Shown piece by piece: positions 8,833 to 18,941 of a DNA stretch of 64,000 bases; positions within the stretch are counted from its first letter, which is position 1, and every line of letters begins with the position of its first letter. The notes beneath the pieces were generated by a model, which did not search any database, was not told where the DNA came from, and worked only from the letters and a program-made list of their open reading frames with translations. This DNA comes from Lewinella sp. JB7 (GTDB lineage Bacteria > Bacteroidota > Bacteroidia > Chitinophagales > Saprospiraceae), in the NCBI RefSeq assembly GCF_024297185.1, contig NZ_JANCTD010000002.1, positions 434,001 to 498,000 of the forward strand. Reading direction: 5' to 3'. The position numbers and the translations under genes are program-made.

Positions 8833-9883
8833 CTAGAACAACCGGAGCTGGGGATTGCGTCCTTGCTCGAAGGCACTAAAGTCGTACGCCGGCCAGTCCG
8901 GGGCCCCGGAAAAATACTTACGGCGGGCCAGTTCGAACTGCTGGCGGATCAGTTCCGACAGCACGCCCTCCCCCCGGTGGCGCACCCCGAACCGTTTTTC
9001 CCCAAGAGTACCCCCCCCGGCAGTCGCGTATACGGTTAAGTACGCGATCCGCCCGGTCGGGATACGTTTTTTGGATCCAGTCGGTGAAAATATCGGCAAC
9101 GGAATCGTTCAGCCGGACGATGCTGTAGCCGATCTTACGGGCTCCGGCCTCCGCCGCCCGCCGGGCAATGGGAAGCAACTCGTGGTCGGTCAGGCCTGGG
9201 ATGACGGGGGAGATATTAACCATCACCGGGATGCCGGCCGCGCTTAAAGTTTCTACGGCGCGAAATCGCTGGGCGATACTTGCCGTACGCGGCTCCAGCA
9301 TCCGGCGCACGTCTTCCTCCAACGTAGTAATGCTGAAACAAACGTGTACGAGCCGGTCGGCAGCCATTTCCGTTAGTATGTCCAGGTCTCTGACGATCAG
9401 ACTGTTCTTGGTGATCAGGCCAACGGGGTGACGGAACTGTTGCAGTACTTCCAAACATTTCCGGGTAAGTCCGAAGCCGCGTTCGGCGGGCTGGTAGGCG
9501 TCCGTGCTTCCGGACATCATGATCGGCAGGGGGTCGTACGATTTCTTGAGCAGAGATTGCCGCAGGATCGCCGGGGCCTCAGCCTTGTACAGAACCTTGG
9601 TTTCGAAGTCCAGCCCGGCGCTGTATCCCCAGTACTCGTGGGTCGGACGCGCAAAGCAGTACACGCAGCCGTGTTCGCACCCCTGATAGCAGTTAAGGCC
9701 GTAGCCCTGCCCCAGGTCCGGGCTCGTAATGCGATTGAGGATGGTCTTCGGGTGGGTGGGAATGTATTCCGTGCGCAGGTTATCGTCCGGATCGGGCAAC
9801 TCGTCGTAGCGAAGATTATCGTACGGGTTGTGCGAGTTGATTTTCGCGCCGCGCCCGCGAAGGGGATCTTTGGACGGGTGCAC
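8833..9883 (-). CDS. PA0069-family radical SAM protein, frameshifted near its 3' end
   Basis: Related to spore photoproduct lyase-like radical SAM proteins. The GTG start at 9883 gives an N-terminus leading to the 4Fe-4S motif CEHGCVYC within CYQGCEHGCVYCFARPTHEY. The uninterrupted frame runs to 8918 and ends in a low-complexity tail. In the next frame, the stretch from about 9018 down to 8833 continues the family's expected C-terminus (EKRFGVRHRGEG, then IRQQFELARRKYF). Removing one base from the C8 tract at 9011-9018 joins the two perfectly (RDCRGGTLGEKRFG). This is either a true recent frameshift, a sequencing indel in a homopolymer, or slippage. It follows copA closely on the same strand. 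Confidence 0.8.
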
Positions 9884-9884
9884 G

Positions 9885-12011
9885 CTACCGTCGTTTTAGT
9901 CGAATGGCGTTTCCGATGACCACCACGTCGGAAAAGGCCATAAATAACGCCGCCCACATGGGATTCAGGAATCCGAGAGCGGCCAGGGGGATGGCCACGA
10001 TGTTGTAGCTGAAGGCCCAGAACAGACTTTCCCGGATCGTGCGTACCGTCAAATGAGCGATGCGCCGTCCCTCCACGAGCAGCGACAGATCGTCGCGCAT
10101 AAGGACCACCTGCGCGGCGTCGAGCGCGGCGGCGCTGGCTCCTCCCAGACTGATCCCTACGTCGGCGCGGCTGAGGGCCGTGGCATCATTGATCCCGTCC
10201 CCAACCATCGCCGTGGGCGCCCGGTCGCTGAGCTCGGAGATGCGCTCCAGTTTTTCGTCGGGCAGCTGCTCGGCGTATACCCGATCGATGCCTACCTGAC
10301 GGGCTACCCGATCGGCCTTTGCCCGGCGGTCACCCGTCAGCAAAATAGTTTCGATTCCATCGGCGTGCAGACTGCTCACGAGGTCCGGGGCCGCCTCCCG
10401 TACCCGATCGGTCAGGGTGAACCAGGCGAGTACCCGGTCGCCGTCACGGAGCACGACGTCCGCATCGAGTTCAGTGTCCCGTGCCGCGCCCAGGAATAAG
10501 TTGCCCGATCGCAGGCCTAGTCCCGCCGTTTCCCGCACGTCGAGCTCACCGGCCAGCCGGCGGTAGGCGGGGTCGCCGGGCTCCGCCATCTCCTGCTTCC
10601 AGAGGTAGTCCCGCACCGAAGTGGCGATGGGGTGCGAACTGTAGCCTTCCAGATCGAACACGAGCCGGCGGATGACGGGTGCATCCTCACCCGGGCTCAC
10701 GTGAAATTCTCCGATCTCGAGTTCTCCCGTGGTCAGCGTTCCGGTTTTGTCGAAGACCATCTGGCGAATACTTGCCAGGCTTTCGACCGTACTTCCCCCC
10801 CGGATCAGGATGCCACTTCCGGCTAGGCGCCCTACCCCCACCATCACGGCGGTCGGAGTCGCGAGGCCCATGGCACAGGGGCAGGAAATGAGCAGAACCG
10901 CAATCGCGTTCATGAGCGCCTGGGTCGGGCTTGCGTAGCCCGTCAGCCAGCCCACCACGAAGGTCAGCAAGCTGATCACCACCACGACCGGTACGAATAC
11001 GGCGCTGATGCGATCGGCGAGACGCTGGATTTGCGGTTTATCGGACTGGGCGGTCTTGACCAGTTCAATAATGCGGGCAAGGGTTCCGTCGCGGTAAGCT
11101 TCCGTAACCTCCACCGTAACCTGCCCCGATACCAGAATACTGCCCCCCAGCACCCGGTCGCCCTGGTTTTTCACAACCGGCAGGCTCTCTCCGGTGAGCA
11201 TTGCTTCGTTGATGCTGCCGCCACCCTCGCGAACAATTCCGTCCAGCGGGATGCGGTCGCCGGTATTGACCCGCACGAGCGTACCCGGTCGCACCTCGTC
11301 CACGGGCAGACTTACAATGGTCCCGCTCGGCATGACGGCGCGGGCCGTCTCTTCCCGCAGGTCGGTCAGGGCACCGATGGCGGTCGTGGTACGTTCTACC
11401 GCCCTCGCCTCCAGCCAGTTGCCCACCAGGACCAGGGTGATGATGGTCGCGGCGGTTTCGAAGAAGTAGTAGCGGGGCTCCTGCAGATATAAACCTACCA
11501 GACTGTACACGAAGGCCGCCGTCGCCCCGAGGAAGATTAGGACGTCCATATTGAGCATACGCTGCCGTAATCCGGCCAGCGCGGATCGCCCGAAATGCAG
11601 TCCGCCGATCAGATAGACCGGCAGCGCCAGCGCGAACTGCGTCCATCCACTTTCGAGGAGCGGGAGTTCCAGTCCGGTCATCATAATGAAGTGCCCGAGC
11701 AACAGGGGCAGGGTGAACACGGCACAGATGATTAGCCGCTGCCGCGCGGAGAGTCCCCGCCGGGCATCCGTGCCCCCGTCGGCACCGTCGTCATCGTTGA
11801 CGACGGTATAGCCCAGCTTGCTGATGCCGGTCCGCACGGCTCCCGCGTCCGCGACCGAATCGTCACGCCGGTACCGCACTTCGCGGGTCTGGAAATTGAC
11901 CATCACGTCCTGGAGCCCCTGCCGTTCGAGGAAGCGTTGAATGGACATCGCGCAGTTATTGCAATCCATTCCGTCCACCCGCAATTCTACAATGTCTGGC
12001 CGCTTCGTCAC
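9885..12011 (-). CDS. copA: copper-translocating P-type ATPase
   Basis: A 708-residue P1B-type ATPase that pumps copper across the inner membrane. It has one N-terminal heavy-metal domain (MDCNNC, Cys17 and Cys20), actuator motif TGES (residues 273-276), the membrane CPC ion site at 377-379 (SCPCAMGLATP), the phosphorylated Asp421 in DKTGTLT, and the HP dipeptide at 460-461 that marks P1B pumps. A GDGIND motif follows near residue 618. The CPC motif fits monovalent copper or silver. The start is GTG. The radical SAM gene follows after 1 base between stop and start, so they share a transcript. It diverges from the 12085 lipoprotein gene. Confidence 0.93.
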   Translation of the reverse strand: MTKRPDIVELRVDGMDCNNCAMSIQRFLERQGLQDVMVNFQTREVRYRRDDSVADAGAVRTGISKLGYTVVNDDDGADGGTDARRGLSARQRLIICAVFTLPLLLGHFIMMTGLELPLLESGWTQFALALPVYLIGGLHFGRSALAGLRQRMLNMDVLIFLGATAAFVYSLVGLYLQEPRYYFFETAATIITLVLVGNWLEARAVERTTTAIGALTDLREETARAVMPSGTIVSLPVDEVRPGTLVRVNTGDRIPLDGIVREGGGSINEAMLTGESLPVVKNQGDRVLGGSILVSGQVTVEVTEAYRDGTLARIIELVKTAQSDKPQIQRLADRISAVFVPVVVVISLLTFVVGWLTGYASPTQALMNAIAVLLISCPCAMGLATPTAVMVGVGRLAGSGILIRGGSTVESLASIRQMVFDKTGTLTTGELEIGEFHVSPGEDAPVIRRLVFDLEGYSSHPIATSVRDYLWKQEMAEPGDPAYRRLAGELDVRETAGLGLRSGNLFLGAARDTELDADVVLRDGDRVLAWFTLTDRVREAAPDLVSSLHADGIETILLTGDRRAKADRVARQVGIDRVYAEQLPDEKLERISELSDRAPTAMVGDGINDATALSRADVGISLGGASAAALDAAQVVLMRDDLSLLVEGRRIAHLTVRTIRESLFWAFSYNIVAIPLAALGFLNPMWAALFMAFSDVVVIGNAIRLKRR

Positions 12012-12084
12012 GAACTAAATGTGTTTAAGTAACTTCTAGTGGTAACGCCCTAAGGGGTCGAACGGTTAAATCAATCACACTAGC

Positions 12085-12909
12085 ATGAAATCACTGCACA
12101 CACTACTTTTTATCGCGCTTCTGGCCACTTGGTCGTGCGGGGGCGACACTCCGGAAGAGGCCATGGACCAGGGGGGCGTCGAGGAGGAAGGCGACAATCT
12201 GATCGGAACCGGCAACCCCGGAAATGACGCTATCCGGCTCACGGATATGCCCCCGACGAAGGACTATCCCAACGCCAGTATTGACGACTGGTCCTACGAA
12301 AACGGCACCTTCAACTATACCGTGAGCGGCGGCTATACCCTCGGTCGCCAGACGGAGGACGCCAGTTCGTTAATGTGCGCCAATTCCGAACAGGGGCAGC
12401 ACATCCATCTTATCGTGGACAACGAGCCCTACATCGCTAAGTATGAGCCCACGTTCGATCACCCCATGACCAACGGCGAGCACTACCTACTGACCTTCCT
12501 GAGCCGGAGCTACCACGAGTCCATCAAAACGGACAAGGCCCACCGCGCCGTGAAGGCCAGCGTGAACAACAACAGCTTCTCTAATCCCGCGCCCGTCACC
12601 GAGCCCATGCTGTTCTACAGCCGGCCGAAGGGCACCTATACCGGAAAGGCGGAAACGGAGAACGTCATGCTCGACTTTTACCCCGTCAACGCGCCGCTGG
12701 GCAACGAGTATCAGGTGAAGGCCACCGTGAACGGCAAGGATTTCATGATCGACGAGTGGAAGCCCTATTACCTGCAGGGCCTACCGATGGGGGAAACCAC
12801 CATTACGCTGACGCTGATGTCGGGCGACAGCATCGTCGATACCCCCCTGAACCCCGTAGTGCGCACCATCACGCTGCAGGAGCTCCCGACGGAGGCGGCC
12901 GGAAAGTAG
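12085..12909 (+). CDS. lipoprotein of unknown function
   Basis: A 274-residue protein with a lipobox (LATWSC, then an acidic Gly/Asp-rich linker). The body contains QHIHLIVDNEPY and GEHYLLTFLSRSYHES, a His-containing beta fold that repeats the pattern of a histidine near an edge strand. A second beta module follows, with VMLDFYPVNAPL and GETTITLTLMSGD. I do not recognise the family with certainty; similar Bacteroidota lipoproteins are annotated only as hypothetical or phosphopeptide-binding. It diverges from copA, which together with the histidines makes a metal-related role possible but unproven. A strong terminator follows. Confidence 0.65.
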   Translation: MKSLHTLLFIALLATWSCGGDTPEEAMDQGGVEEEGDNLIGTGNPGNDAIRLTDMPPTKDYPNASIDDWSYENGTFNYTVSGGYTLGRQTEDASSLMCANSEQGQHIHLIVDNEPYIAKYEPTFDHPMTNGEHYLLTFLSRSYHESIKTDKAHRAVKASVNNNSFSNPAPVTEPMLFYSRPKGTYTGKAETENVMLDFYPVNAPLGNEYQVKATVNGKDFMIDEWKPYYLQGLPMGETTITLTLMSGDSIVDTPLNPVVRTITLQELPTEAAGK

Positions 12910-12936
12910 GTTTTAGCCTGTATCTCCTTCTATAGA

Positions 12937-12979
12937 CGAAGCCCCGCCGACCACAGTGGTCGGCGGGGCTTCGTTTTTT
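12937..12979 (+). terminator. intrinsic terminator after the 12085 lipoprotein gene
   Basis: A 16-bp perfect GC-rich stem (12937-12952 pairing with 12958-12973), a 5-base loop, then six T residues at 12974-12979. The T-run is on the plus strand only, so it ends transcription of the lipoprotein gene before the convergent symporter gene. Confidence 0.92.
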
Positions 12980-12999
12980 ACGAATCCGGTACCCTGACC

Positions 13000-14586
13000 T
13001 TAGTCATCGTAGCGGGCGATCTCTCCACTGCGAACCCGTGCCATGTAGCTGGACAGCGCCCGCCGCACGTTGGGCATCAGGAGGTACAGCCCGAATACGT
13101 TGGGGAAACACATGGCGAAGATCATCGCGTCGCCGAAGTCGAATACGGCACTGGCCGAAATTGCCGAACCAATGACCACGAAAATGCAGAAGATGATCTT
13201 GTATACCGCTTCGTTGGTCTTGCTCTCCCCAAAGAGGTAAGTCCAGCACTTGAGGCCGTAGTACGACCAGCTGATCATGGTCGATAGGGCGAAGAGGATG
13301 ACCGCCACGCCCAGGACGAGGGGGAACCAGCTGATCACGCTCTCGAAGGCGGCGGACGTGAGGGTAATGTCACCTACCTGACCGCTCATTTTGTTAGCGA
13401 AGGCGGCTTCGGCACCGTAACCGCCGTAGTTGGTGATGATGATCACCAGGGCCGTCATGGTACAGATGACAACCGTATCGATGAAGGGCTCCAGCAGCGC
13501 CACGATACCCTCGCTGATGGGCTCGTCGGTCTTCGCGGCGGAGTGCGCGATGGAGGCCGAACCGACGCCGGCCTCGTTGCTGAATGCCGCCCGCCGGAAA
13601 CCCTGGATGAGAACGCCGATGATGCCGCCGTAAAGGGCCTTGGCGTTGAAGGCTCCGTCGATGATGGTTCCGAAGGCCGCGGGAATATCGGTAACGTGGT
13701 ACCCCAGTACGATCAGTGCGCCGAGTACGTATACGCCGACCATGAAGGGAACCACCTTGTCGGTCACCCGGGCAATACTCTTGATGCCCCCGAGGATGAT
13801 CAGTCCGACGGTGATCGCCATCGCTACGCCGAAGATCCAGCCGCGGCCGTAGAAGAAGCTGTCCACGCCGCCGGTTACCTCCGTGAGTTGCTGAGTAGCC
13901 TGATTGATCTGGACCATGTTGCCGCCACCGAAACTTCCGCCGATGCAGGCAATGGAGAACATGACGGCCAGGACCTTACCGAGGGTACCCCAGCCCGGCC
14001 CCTTTTCGCGCAGTCCCTTATCCAGGTAGTACATCGGCCCTCCAGAGACCGACCCGTCGGCGTGGACGTCGCGGTACATGACCCCGAGGGAGCATTCCAC
14101 GAACTTGGAGGTCATGCCCAGCAGACCGGCCACGATCATCCAGAAGGTAGCGCCGGGCCCGCCGAGGGCGACCGCGTAGGCCACTCCGGCGATGTTGCCG
14201 ACGCCGACCGTGCCGGAAAGCGCCGCGGTAAGCGCCTGGAAGTGGGATACCTCACCGGCATCGTCGGGATCGTCGTATTTGCCCCGCACGACATCCAGGG
14301 CGTGCTTGAATCCCGTAATGTTGATGAAGCCCATGTAGATCGTAAAGACCGTAGCCCCGACGATCAACCAGGGAAGCACGAAGGGAATTTCGAAGCCGGC
14401 GATCGGGACCGTAAAGAAGACGATCGATTCCACGACCTGGGTGATCGGCTCGAAAACCGCCTGAATTTTTTCGTCGATGGTCGTTCCCGTCGTCTCCACG
14501 TCTTCCACCAGTTCCGGGTTGTCTTGAGCAAGGATTAAGAGAGGACCGAAAAGTGATAGAAGGAGAAAGTAGAAACGTTTGACCAT
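13000..14586 (-). CDS. alanine/glycine:sodium symporter (AGCS family)
   Basis: A 528-residue transporter with about ten membrane segments. It matches the AGCS family: [21 protein letters not shown] near residues 115-135 and [16 protein letters not shown] are the family's Gly-rich signatures, and [20 protein letters not shown] is its conserved cytoplasmic loop. It imports alanine or glycine with sodium. The N-terminus adds a signal-like segment ([16 protein letters not shown]), which is common in Bacteroidota members. It has its own promoter region, divergent from the FecI-type sigma gene. Confidence 0.92.
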   Translation of the reverse strand: MVKRFYFLLLSLFGPLLILAQDNPELVEDVETTGTTIDEKIQAVFEPITQVVESIVFFTVPIAGFEIPFVLPWLIVGATVFTIYMGFINITGFKHALDVVRGKYDDPDDAGEVSHFQALTAALSGTVGVGNIAGVAYAVALGGPGATFWMIVAGLLGMTSKFVECSLGVMYRDVHADGSVSGGPMYYLDKGLREKGPGWGTLGKVLAVMFSIACIGGSFGGGNMVQINQATQQLTEVTGGVDSFFYGRGWIFGVAMAITVGLIILGGIKSIARVTDKVVPFMVGVYVLGALIVLGYHVTDIPAAFGTIIDGAFNAKALYGGIIGVLIQGFRRAAFSNEAGVGSASIAHSAAKTDEPISEGIVALLEPFIDTVVICTMTALVIIITNYGGYGAEAAFANKMSGQVGDITLTSAAFESVISWFPLVLGVAVILFALSTMISWSYYGLKCWTYLFGESKTNEAVYKIIFCIFVVIGSAISASAVFDFGDAMIFAMCFPNVFGLYLLMPNVRRALSSYMARVRSGEIARYDD

Positions 14587-14610
14587 GCGGAAGATTAATT
14601 TGAGCGCGAC

Positions 14611-14618
14611 GCAAGGTA
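14611..14618 (-). promoter_or_regulatory. possible -7 box TACCTTGC
   Basis: Minus-strand reading TACCTTGC, 24 bases upstream of the symporter ATG. It departs from TAnnTTTG at the last two positions. Confidence 0.3.
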
Positions 14619-14646
14619 GGAACTTTTTAAAAGCTCAAAACAATAC

Positions 14647-14654
14647 TACCTTAC
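14647..14654 (+). promoter_or_regulatory. possible -7 box TACCTTAC
   Basis: Lies 9 bases before the ATG of the ECF sigma gene. It matches TAnnTT but not the final TG. The same TAnnTTA form occurs upstream of the prolyl oligopeptidase (40294-40301) and beta-glucosidase (27465-27472) genes. Confidence 0.3.
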
Positions 14655-14663
14655 CACCTCGCT

Positions 14664-15248
14664 ATGCCCGACACCACCTCCGCTACCGATACCGCGCTCT
14701 TCGCAGCTCTGCGGACGGGTGAGTCTGCCGCCCTCGACGAGCTCTTCCGGCGCTACTACGTCGACCTCTGCCGGGTAGCCATCCGACTGGTCAGCGACGG
14801 GCCGGCCGCCGAGGATATCGTGCAGGAGATGTTTACCAGCCTATGGACGAAGCGCGACCGGCTCCCCGAAGAGACGCCCGCGGTAAATGCCTACCTGCGG
14901 CGCTCCGTGCGCAACCGCAGCCTCAACTTTCTCCGCGACCGCAAACGCATACCCGTCGACGACGCGGAACCCTCCGACACCACCGCCGACACGCTTCACC
15001 AGCAACCCACGGCCGCCCTGGAGAGGGAGGAACTCCAGACCCGGGTCAATCGGGCCATCGACCGCCTCCCCGAACGCTGCCGCCTCGTCTTCGTCATGAG
15101 CAAGGTGGAAGACATGAGTCACCGCGAAATTGCCGACGAACTCAGCATCTCCGTCAAGACCGTGGAAAACCAGATGACCCGGGCCTACAAGTTCTTACGG
15201 GAATGGCTGGCTCCCGCAATCCTATTAATATTGAGCTACTTTGGTTAA
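14664..15248 (+). CDS. FecI-type ECF RNA polymerase sigma factor
   Basis: A 194-residue sigma-70 family protein. Region 2 is visible as ALDELFRRYYVDLCRVA followed by AAEDIVQEMFTSLW, which binds core polymerase and the -10 element. Region 4 is visible as LPERCRLVFVMSKVEDMSHREIADEL with the helix-turn-helix ISVKTVENQM, which binds -35 DNA. It heads a block with the FecR anti-sigma, a TonB receptor with an STN domain, and a DUF4249 lipoprotein. That order is the standard Bacteroidota cell-surface signalling arrangement, in which the receptor's periplasmic domain controls this factor through FecR. Confidence 0.92.
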   Translation: MPDTTSATDTALFAALRTGESAALDELFRRYYVDLCRVAIRLVSDGPAAEDIVQEMFTSLWTKRDRLPEETPAVNAYLRRSVRNRSLNFLRDRKRIPVDDAEPSDTTADTLHQQPTAALEREELQTRVNRAIDRLPERCRLVFVMSKVEDMSHREIADELSISVKTVENQMTRAYKFLREWLAPAILLILSYFG

Positions 15249-15365
15249 TTTGAGCCCATGGAGTCAGCCAACGGACCAAACTCCGGCAAAAGATCGGATC
15301 CCCTTTGGGGGGCTTCCCTACTTTTGGGGTCCAGTCAGTGAAGCCATTACTCACGACAAACTCTC

Positions 15366-16226
15366 ATGCCTCTAGACTACAAGGACATCGACCGCTTGGT
15401 CTCCACTTACCGGGAGGATTACACGCCGGACGTGGACCAGGGGCTGCGGCAACTCCACCGCCGCATCACTCCCGTTCGTCGGTTGCGGCCGTACTCGCGG
15501 CGTACCTACCTCATGGGTGCTGCCGCCGCCCTGGCACTTGTCGTCACCGGACTGTTGTTCCTGCTCGGGCCCGGGAATCAGGAACGACTGATCAATCAAT
15601 CCAACCAACCCCTCGCCTTCGACCTTCCGGACGGTACCCGCATTACCCTCCAGCAGGGCAGCGAGGCTACTTACGACCCTGACGACTACAATCTGGAGAC
15701 CCGCCGCGTCGAATTGCGCGGTCAGGCCTTCTTTGAAGTGCATCCCGACCGGGATCGTCCCTTCCTGGTTTCCAACGGGACCGCCGAACTGCGGGTCACG
15801 GGCACGGCCTTTAACCTGCGCACCGAAGACCGGACCATGGAGGTTGAAGTATCGGAGGGTTCCGTGCTCCTGCAACGGGACGGTGAAGCGATTGAGGTGT
15901 CCGCTCTCGAATGCGGCCTAGCCCGGGCGGGTCAACCCCTCAAGCACGCCAGTTCTCCCAACCTCAATCACCACGCGTGGCGAACGGGAGCCCTGAAGTT
16001 CGATCATACCCCCATGTCGGAGGTACTGGAGTATTTCTACGACAACTGGGGCATCGAATGTACCTGGGCCGGCGGCAAGCCATGCAACTATGCCGTGAGC
16101 GGCAATTATCAGGGCGGGGACGCGGGAGCCGTGCTATCCGATATCGCCAAACTCGGCGGGCTCGACCTTACCCCCCAGGGTTCCGATGGTAAACATTACG
16201 AGCTGAGCGGACCTTGTTCTCTATAA
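15366..16226 (+). CDS. FecR-family anti-sigma factor
   Basis: A 286-residue inner-membrane protein. A short cytoplasmic part is followed by one membrane helix near residues 50-70 (LMGAAAALALVVTGLLFLLG). The periplasmic FecR domain starts around FDLPDGTRITLQQGSEATYD and FFEVHPDRDRPFLVSNGTAE. A DUF4974-type C-terminal domain follows (LKFDHTPMSEVLEYFYDNWG). It should restrain the sigma factor encoded upstream until the TonB receptor is loaded. The 117-base gap before it contains a 7-bp imperfect inverted repeat (15296-15302 with 15326-15332) of uncertain meaning. Confidence 0.9.
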   Translation: MPLDYKDIDRLVSTYREDYTPDVDQGLRQLHRRITPVRRLRPYSRRTYLMGAAAALALVVTGLLFLLGPGNQERLINQSNQPLAFDLPDGTRITLQQGSEATYDPDDYNLETRRVELRGQAFFEVHPDRDRPFLVSNGTAELRVTGTAFNLRTEDRTMEVEVSEGSVLLQRDGEAIEVSALECGLARAGQPLKHASSPNLNHHAWRTGALKFDHTPMSEVLEYFYDNWGIECTWAGGKPCNYAVSGNYQGGDAGAVLSDIAKLGGLDLTPQGSDGKHYELSGPCSL

Positions 16227-16238
16227 ATCCCTCCCTCC

Positions 16239-18935
16239 ATGTGGTGGCCGCGCCTGCTCTTCATTCTTATTCTGACGAGTGGGCCGATACTATCCGTAGC
16301 CGGGCAGAATGACGCGGAACGGTTTCCCCTCCCCCGCCGGGTCCTTTCGATCGAACAGGCACTTATCCTGCTTAACCAATCCGGAGCCGATCTAAGCTAC
16401 CGCCCCGATCAGCTTCCCGCCCGGCAGGTCCGTATTCCCGGCGGACGGCGTACCCTGGCCCGCTGGTTGGAGTACCTGTTGCGGGATACCGAGCTCACGT
16501 ACTCCCGCGGATCGGCCGGATATCTGATTCTTCCGGATCCGGAACTGCTGTCCCGTTCCCTGAGTATTTTCGGTATGGTGACCGATGAACGGACCGGCGA
16601 ACGACTCATCGGCGCCACCGTACAGTTGGTTGACCGGGGGATCGTGGCCCAAACGAATGAGTACGGCTTTTTCACTCTTCCTACCCACGGGGGCGATCAG
16701 CGCCTCCGGGTTACCTACGTCGGATACTTTCCCTTTGAACGGACCCTGGTGTTGCGATCGGACAGCCTCGTAAATCTCGAACTACAGGCTAACCGCGAAC
16801 TGCCGCAAATCATTGTTACGGCCTCCGGAAGCGAAGGCCGGGCGAATGCCTACCTGGAAACCGGATCGCGCATCGGCCGGTCCGAAGTCTCCCAACTCGG
16901 CGGTCTCGGCGGGGAAGCCGATCCCCTGCAACTCGCTCGCTTGCTGCCCGGGGTTACCAGTGGCGCCGACGGCATCGGCGGCATCTTCATCCGTGGCAGT
17001 GAGGCCGGTCATAACCTGGTCCTGCTCGACGGGGTACCGGTCTACGGTCTGAGTCATGCGGGTGGACTGTTCAGCATCTTCAGTAACCAGGCGATCCGAC
17101 GAATCGACTTGTACAAGGATGGTCTACCGGCCCGCTTCGGAGGCAGGATTGGCGGCGTCCTCGACGTGCACACCCGCGACGGAAATCTATACGAAAACGA
17201 ACTCACGGTCGGCAGCAGTCTGCTGAGCGCCCAGGTCTCCGCCGAAGGCCCCATCCGTCACGGCGAGAGTTCCTTTCTTTTGACGGGACGTTATTTCTGG
17301 GCGGGCCAGCTCATCCGGGAGTACAGCCGCCGGTACAAGGCCAACCGCGGACGCCAGGGCCTGACGGACTACGACGTCTACGACGTCAACTTCAAACTGA
17401 ATCAACGGGCCGGACGGCGGGGCCGGATTTACTTAAGCCTTTATTCCGGGCTCGACAACTACGGCAACTCCAGCTGGCAGTCTAACACGGTATCCCACAC
17501 CACGGAGGGGGGAGCCACCTTTCTGTACACGGCACCCGTTTACCGACGCGAGGATGTCCGTTGGGGAAACACCGTAGGGGCACTTCGCTACAACCACGTA
17601 TTCTCCGACCGGACCTTCGGCAATTTTCGCCTGTCGTACAGTGACCTCCTCACCGAATCCGCCTTCGAGCGCTCCGACAGTCTGCTCAACCTGACCAACG
17701 ATTACGCCAGCGGCGAGGTGTACAGCGGAAGCTACGCCTCCCAGATCAGACAACTGGGTTTTGCCTTTGACGGACAGACCAGCATGGGGGCCAATCGCTA
17801 CCTGCGTTACGGGGCCGAAATGAATGCCCACCGGTTCGCGCCGCGATTGCTCAACGGCAACGAGGAACTCGCCAACTATACCATCGAACAGGAATCCGGG
17901 GAATCCAGCACCCATCACCCTTCCCAGTACGCGGTGTATGCATCCTACCACGGAATCCTCGGTACGACCAGGTACCGGGCCGGGCTGAGGGCCGGACTGT
18001 GGAGCAACCAGCACAAAAACTACTTCTCCCTCTCCCCCCGCCTGGTCGTGGCCGGCCCCCTTTCCGCGTCCGTGGGTTGGCAAGCCACGTACGACCGGAC
18101 CGTCCAGCCCGTACACTTACTGAACAGTTTCGTCATCGGACTACCGTCGGATCTGTGGGTACCCTCGGCGCCCTCCCTGCCCCCGTCGACCGCCGACCAA
18201 ATCAGCGGTAAACTCACCTTTGCTCCCCTACCGACCTGGACCGTAGAGTCCGGGGTGTACTACAAGGCACTCCACCGTTTGGTCGCCTACGCCGAAGGAG
18301 CGCAGAGTACCGATAACTGGACCCAGAACCTTAGCCACGGCCGGGGTGAAGCGTATGGTTTCGAGACGGCCGTGCAACGCAGCCGCGGTAAAATCAGAGG
18401 TTGGCTCAGTTATACCCTGGCGCGGAGCATACGCGATTTTGACGGCCAGATCAACCTGGGTCGGCCCTTCCCCTTCCGGTACGACCGGCGACACGCCGTC
18501 AATTTACTGATGATCTATCAGCTCGGCGAGCGCACGACCCTCACCGGTAGTTGGCGCTACGAAACCGGACTGGCCTACAGCCTTAGTTTGGAAACCATTC
18601 AGGATCCGGGAACGGGCGGATGGTCCACGGAGGTCCCGATCACCAGTGAGCGCAACGGTTACCGGATGCCCGCTAACCATCGCTTCGACCTGAATTTGCA
18701 CACCGTCCTCACCGCCCCCGGTAGTCACTTCACTCACGCCATCGATTTCGGATTGTACAACGTATACAACCGGCATAATCCGATCTACTTCGAAACCCGC
18801 CCGGAGTATTACATCGAGGAGGATAAACTCCAGAGTCGTACTCAGTTTTACCAGATTTTCGTAGCTCCACTGTTGCCCTCCGTCAGCTACCGCCTCACCT
18901 TCTCGAGCGGAAATAGTGCCACCTTTGGAAGATAG
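16239..18935 (+). CDS. TonB-dependent outer membrane receptor with STN signalling domain
   Basis: An 898-residue outer membrane receptor. A signal peptide of about 22 residues leads into an STN domain at about 30-95 (IEQALILLNQSGADLSYRP), which signals to FecR. A carboxypeptidase-like domain lies at about 108-185 (SIFGMVTDERTGERLIGATV), and a plug with LLPGVTSGADGIGGIFIRGS at about 230-250. The rest is a 22-strand barrel with many aromatic strand ends. It imports an unidentified ligand using TonB energy. The gene is 12 bases after FecR and is followed by its DUF4249 partner, so all four genes are probably one regulon. Confidence 0.93.
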   Translation: MWWPRLLFILILTSGPILSVAGQNDAERFPLPRRVLSIEQALILLNQSGADLSYRPDQLPARQVRIPGGRRTLARWLEYLLRDTELTYSRGSAGYLILPDPELLSRSLSIFGMVTDERTGERLIGATVQLVDRGIVAQTNEYGFFTLPTHGGDQRLRVTYVGYFPFERTLVLRSDSLVNLELQANRELPQIIVTASGSEGRANAYLETGSRIGRSEVSQLGGLGGEADPLQLARLLPGVTSGADGIGGIFIRGSEAGHNLVLLDGVPVYGLSHAGGLFSIFSNQAIRRIDLYKDGLPARFGGRIGGVLDVHTRDGNLYENELTVGSSLLSAQVSAEGPIRHGESSFLLTGRYFWAGQLIREYSRRYKANRGRQGLTDYDVYDVNFKLNQRAGRRGRIYLSLYSGLDNYGNSSWQSNTVSHTTEGGATFLYTAPVYRREDVRWGNTVGALRYNHVFSDRTFGNFRLSYSDLLTESAFERSDSLLNLTNDYASGEVYSGSYASQIRQLGFAFDGQTSMGANRYLRYGAEMNAHRFAPRLLNGNEELANYTIEQESGESSTHHPSQYAVYASYHGILGTTRYRAGLRAGLWSNQHKNYFSLSPRLVVAGPLSASVGWQATYDRTVQPVHLLNSFVIGLPSDLWVPSAPSLPPSTADQISGKLTFAPLPTWTVESGVYYKALHRLVAYAEGAQSTDNWTQNLSHGRGEAYGFETAVQRSRGKIRGWLSYTLARSIRDFDGQINLGRPFPFRYDRRHAVNLLMIYQLGERTTLTGSWRYETGLAYSLSLETIQDPGTGGWSTEVPITSERNGYRMPANHRFDLNLHTVLTAPGSHFTHAIDFGLYNVYNRHNPIYFETRPEYYIEEDKLQSRTQFYQIFVAPLLPSVSYRLTFSSGNSATFGR

Positions 18936-18941
18936 TCGACA

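Noticed and set aside
10053-10499. Open frames of more than 100 codons antisense to copA
   Set aside because: They follow the reverse reading of a well-defined P-type ATPase and carry no family motifs.
13543-14538. A 331-codon frame antisense to the alanine symporter
   Set aside because: It is a composition shadow (Asp/Gly/His-rich, no hydrophobic core) of the conserved symporter on the other strand.
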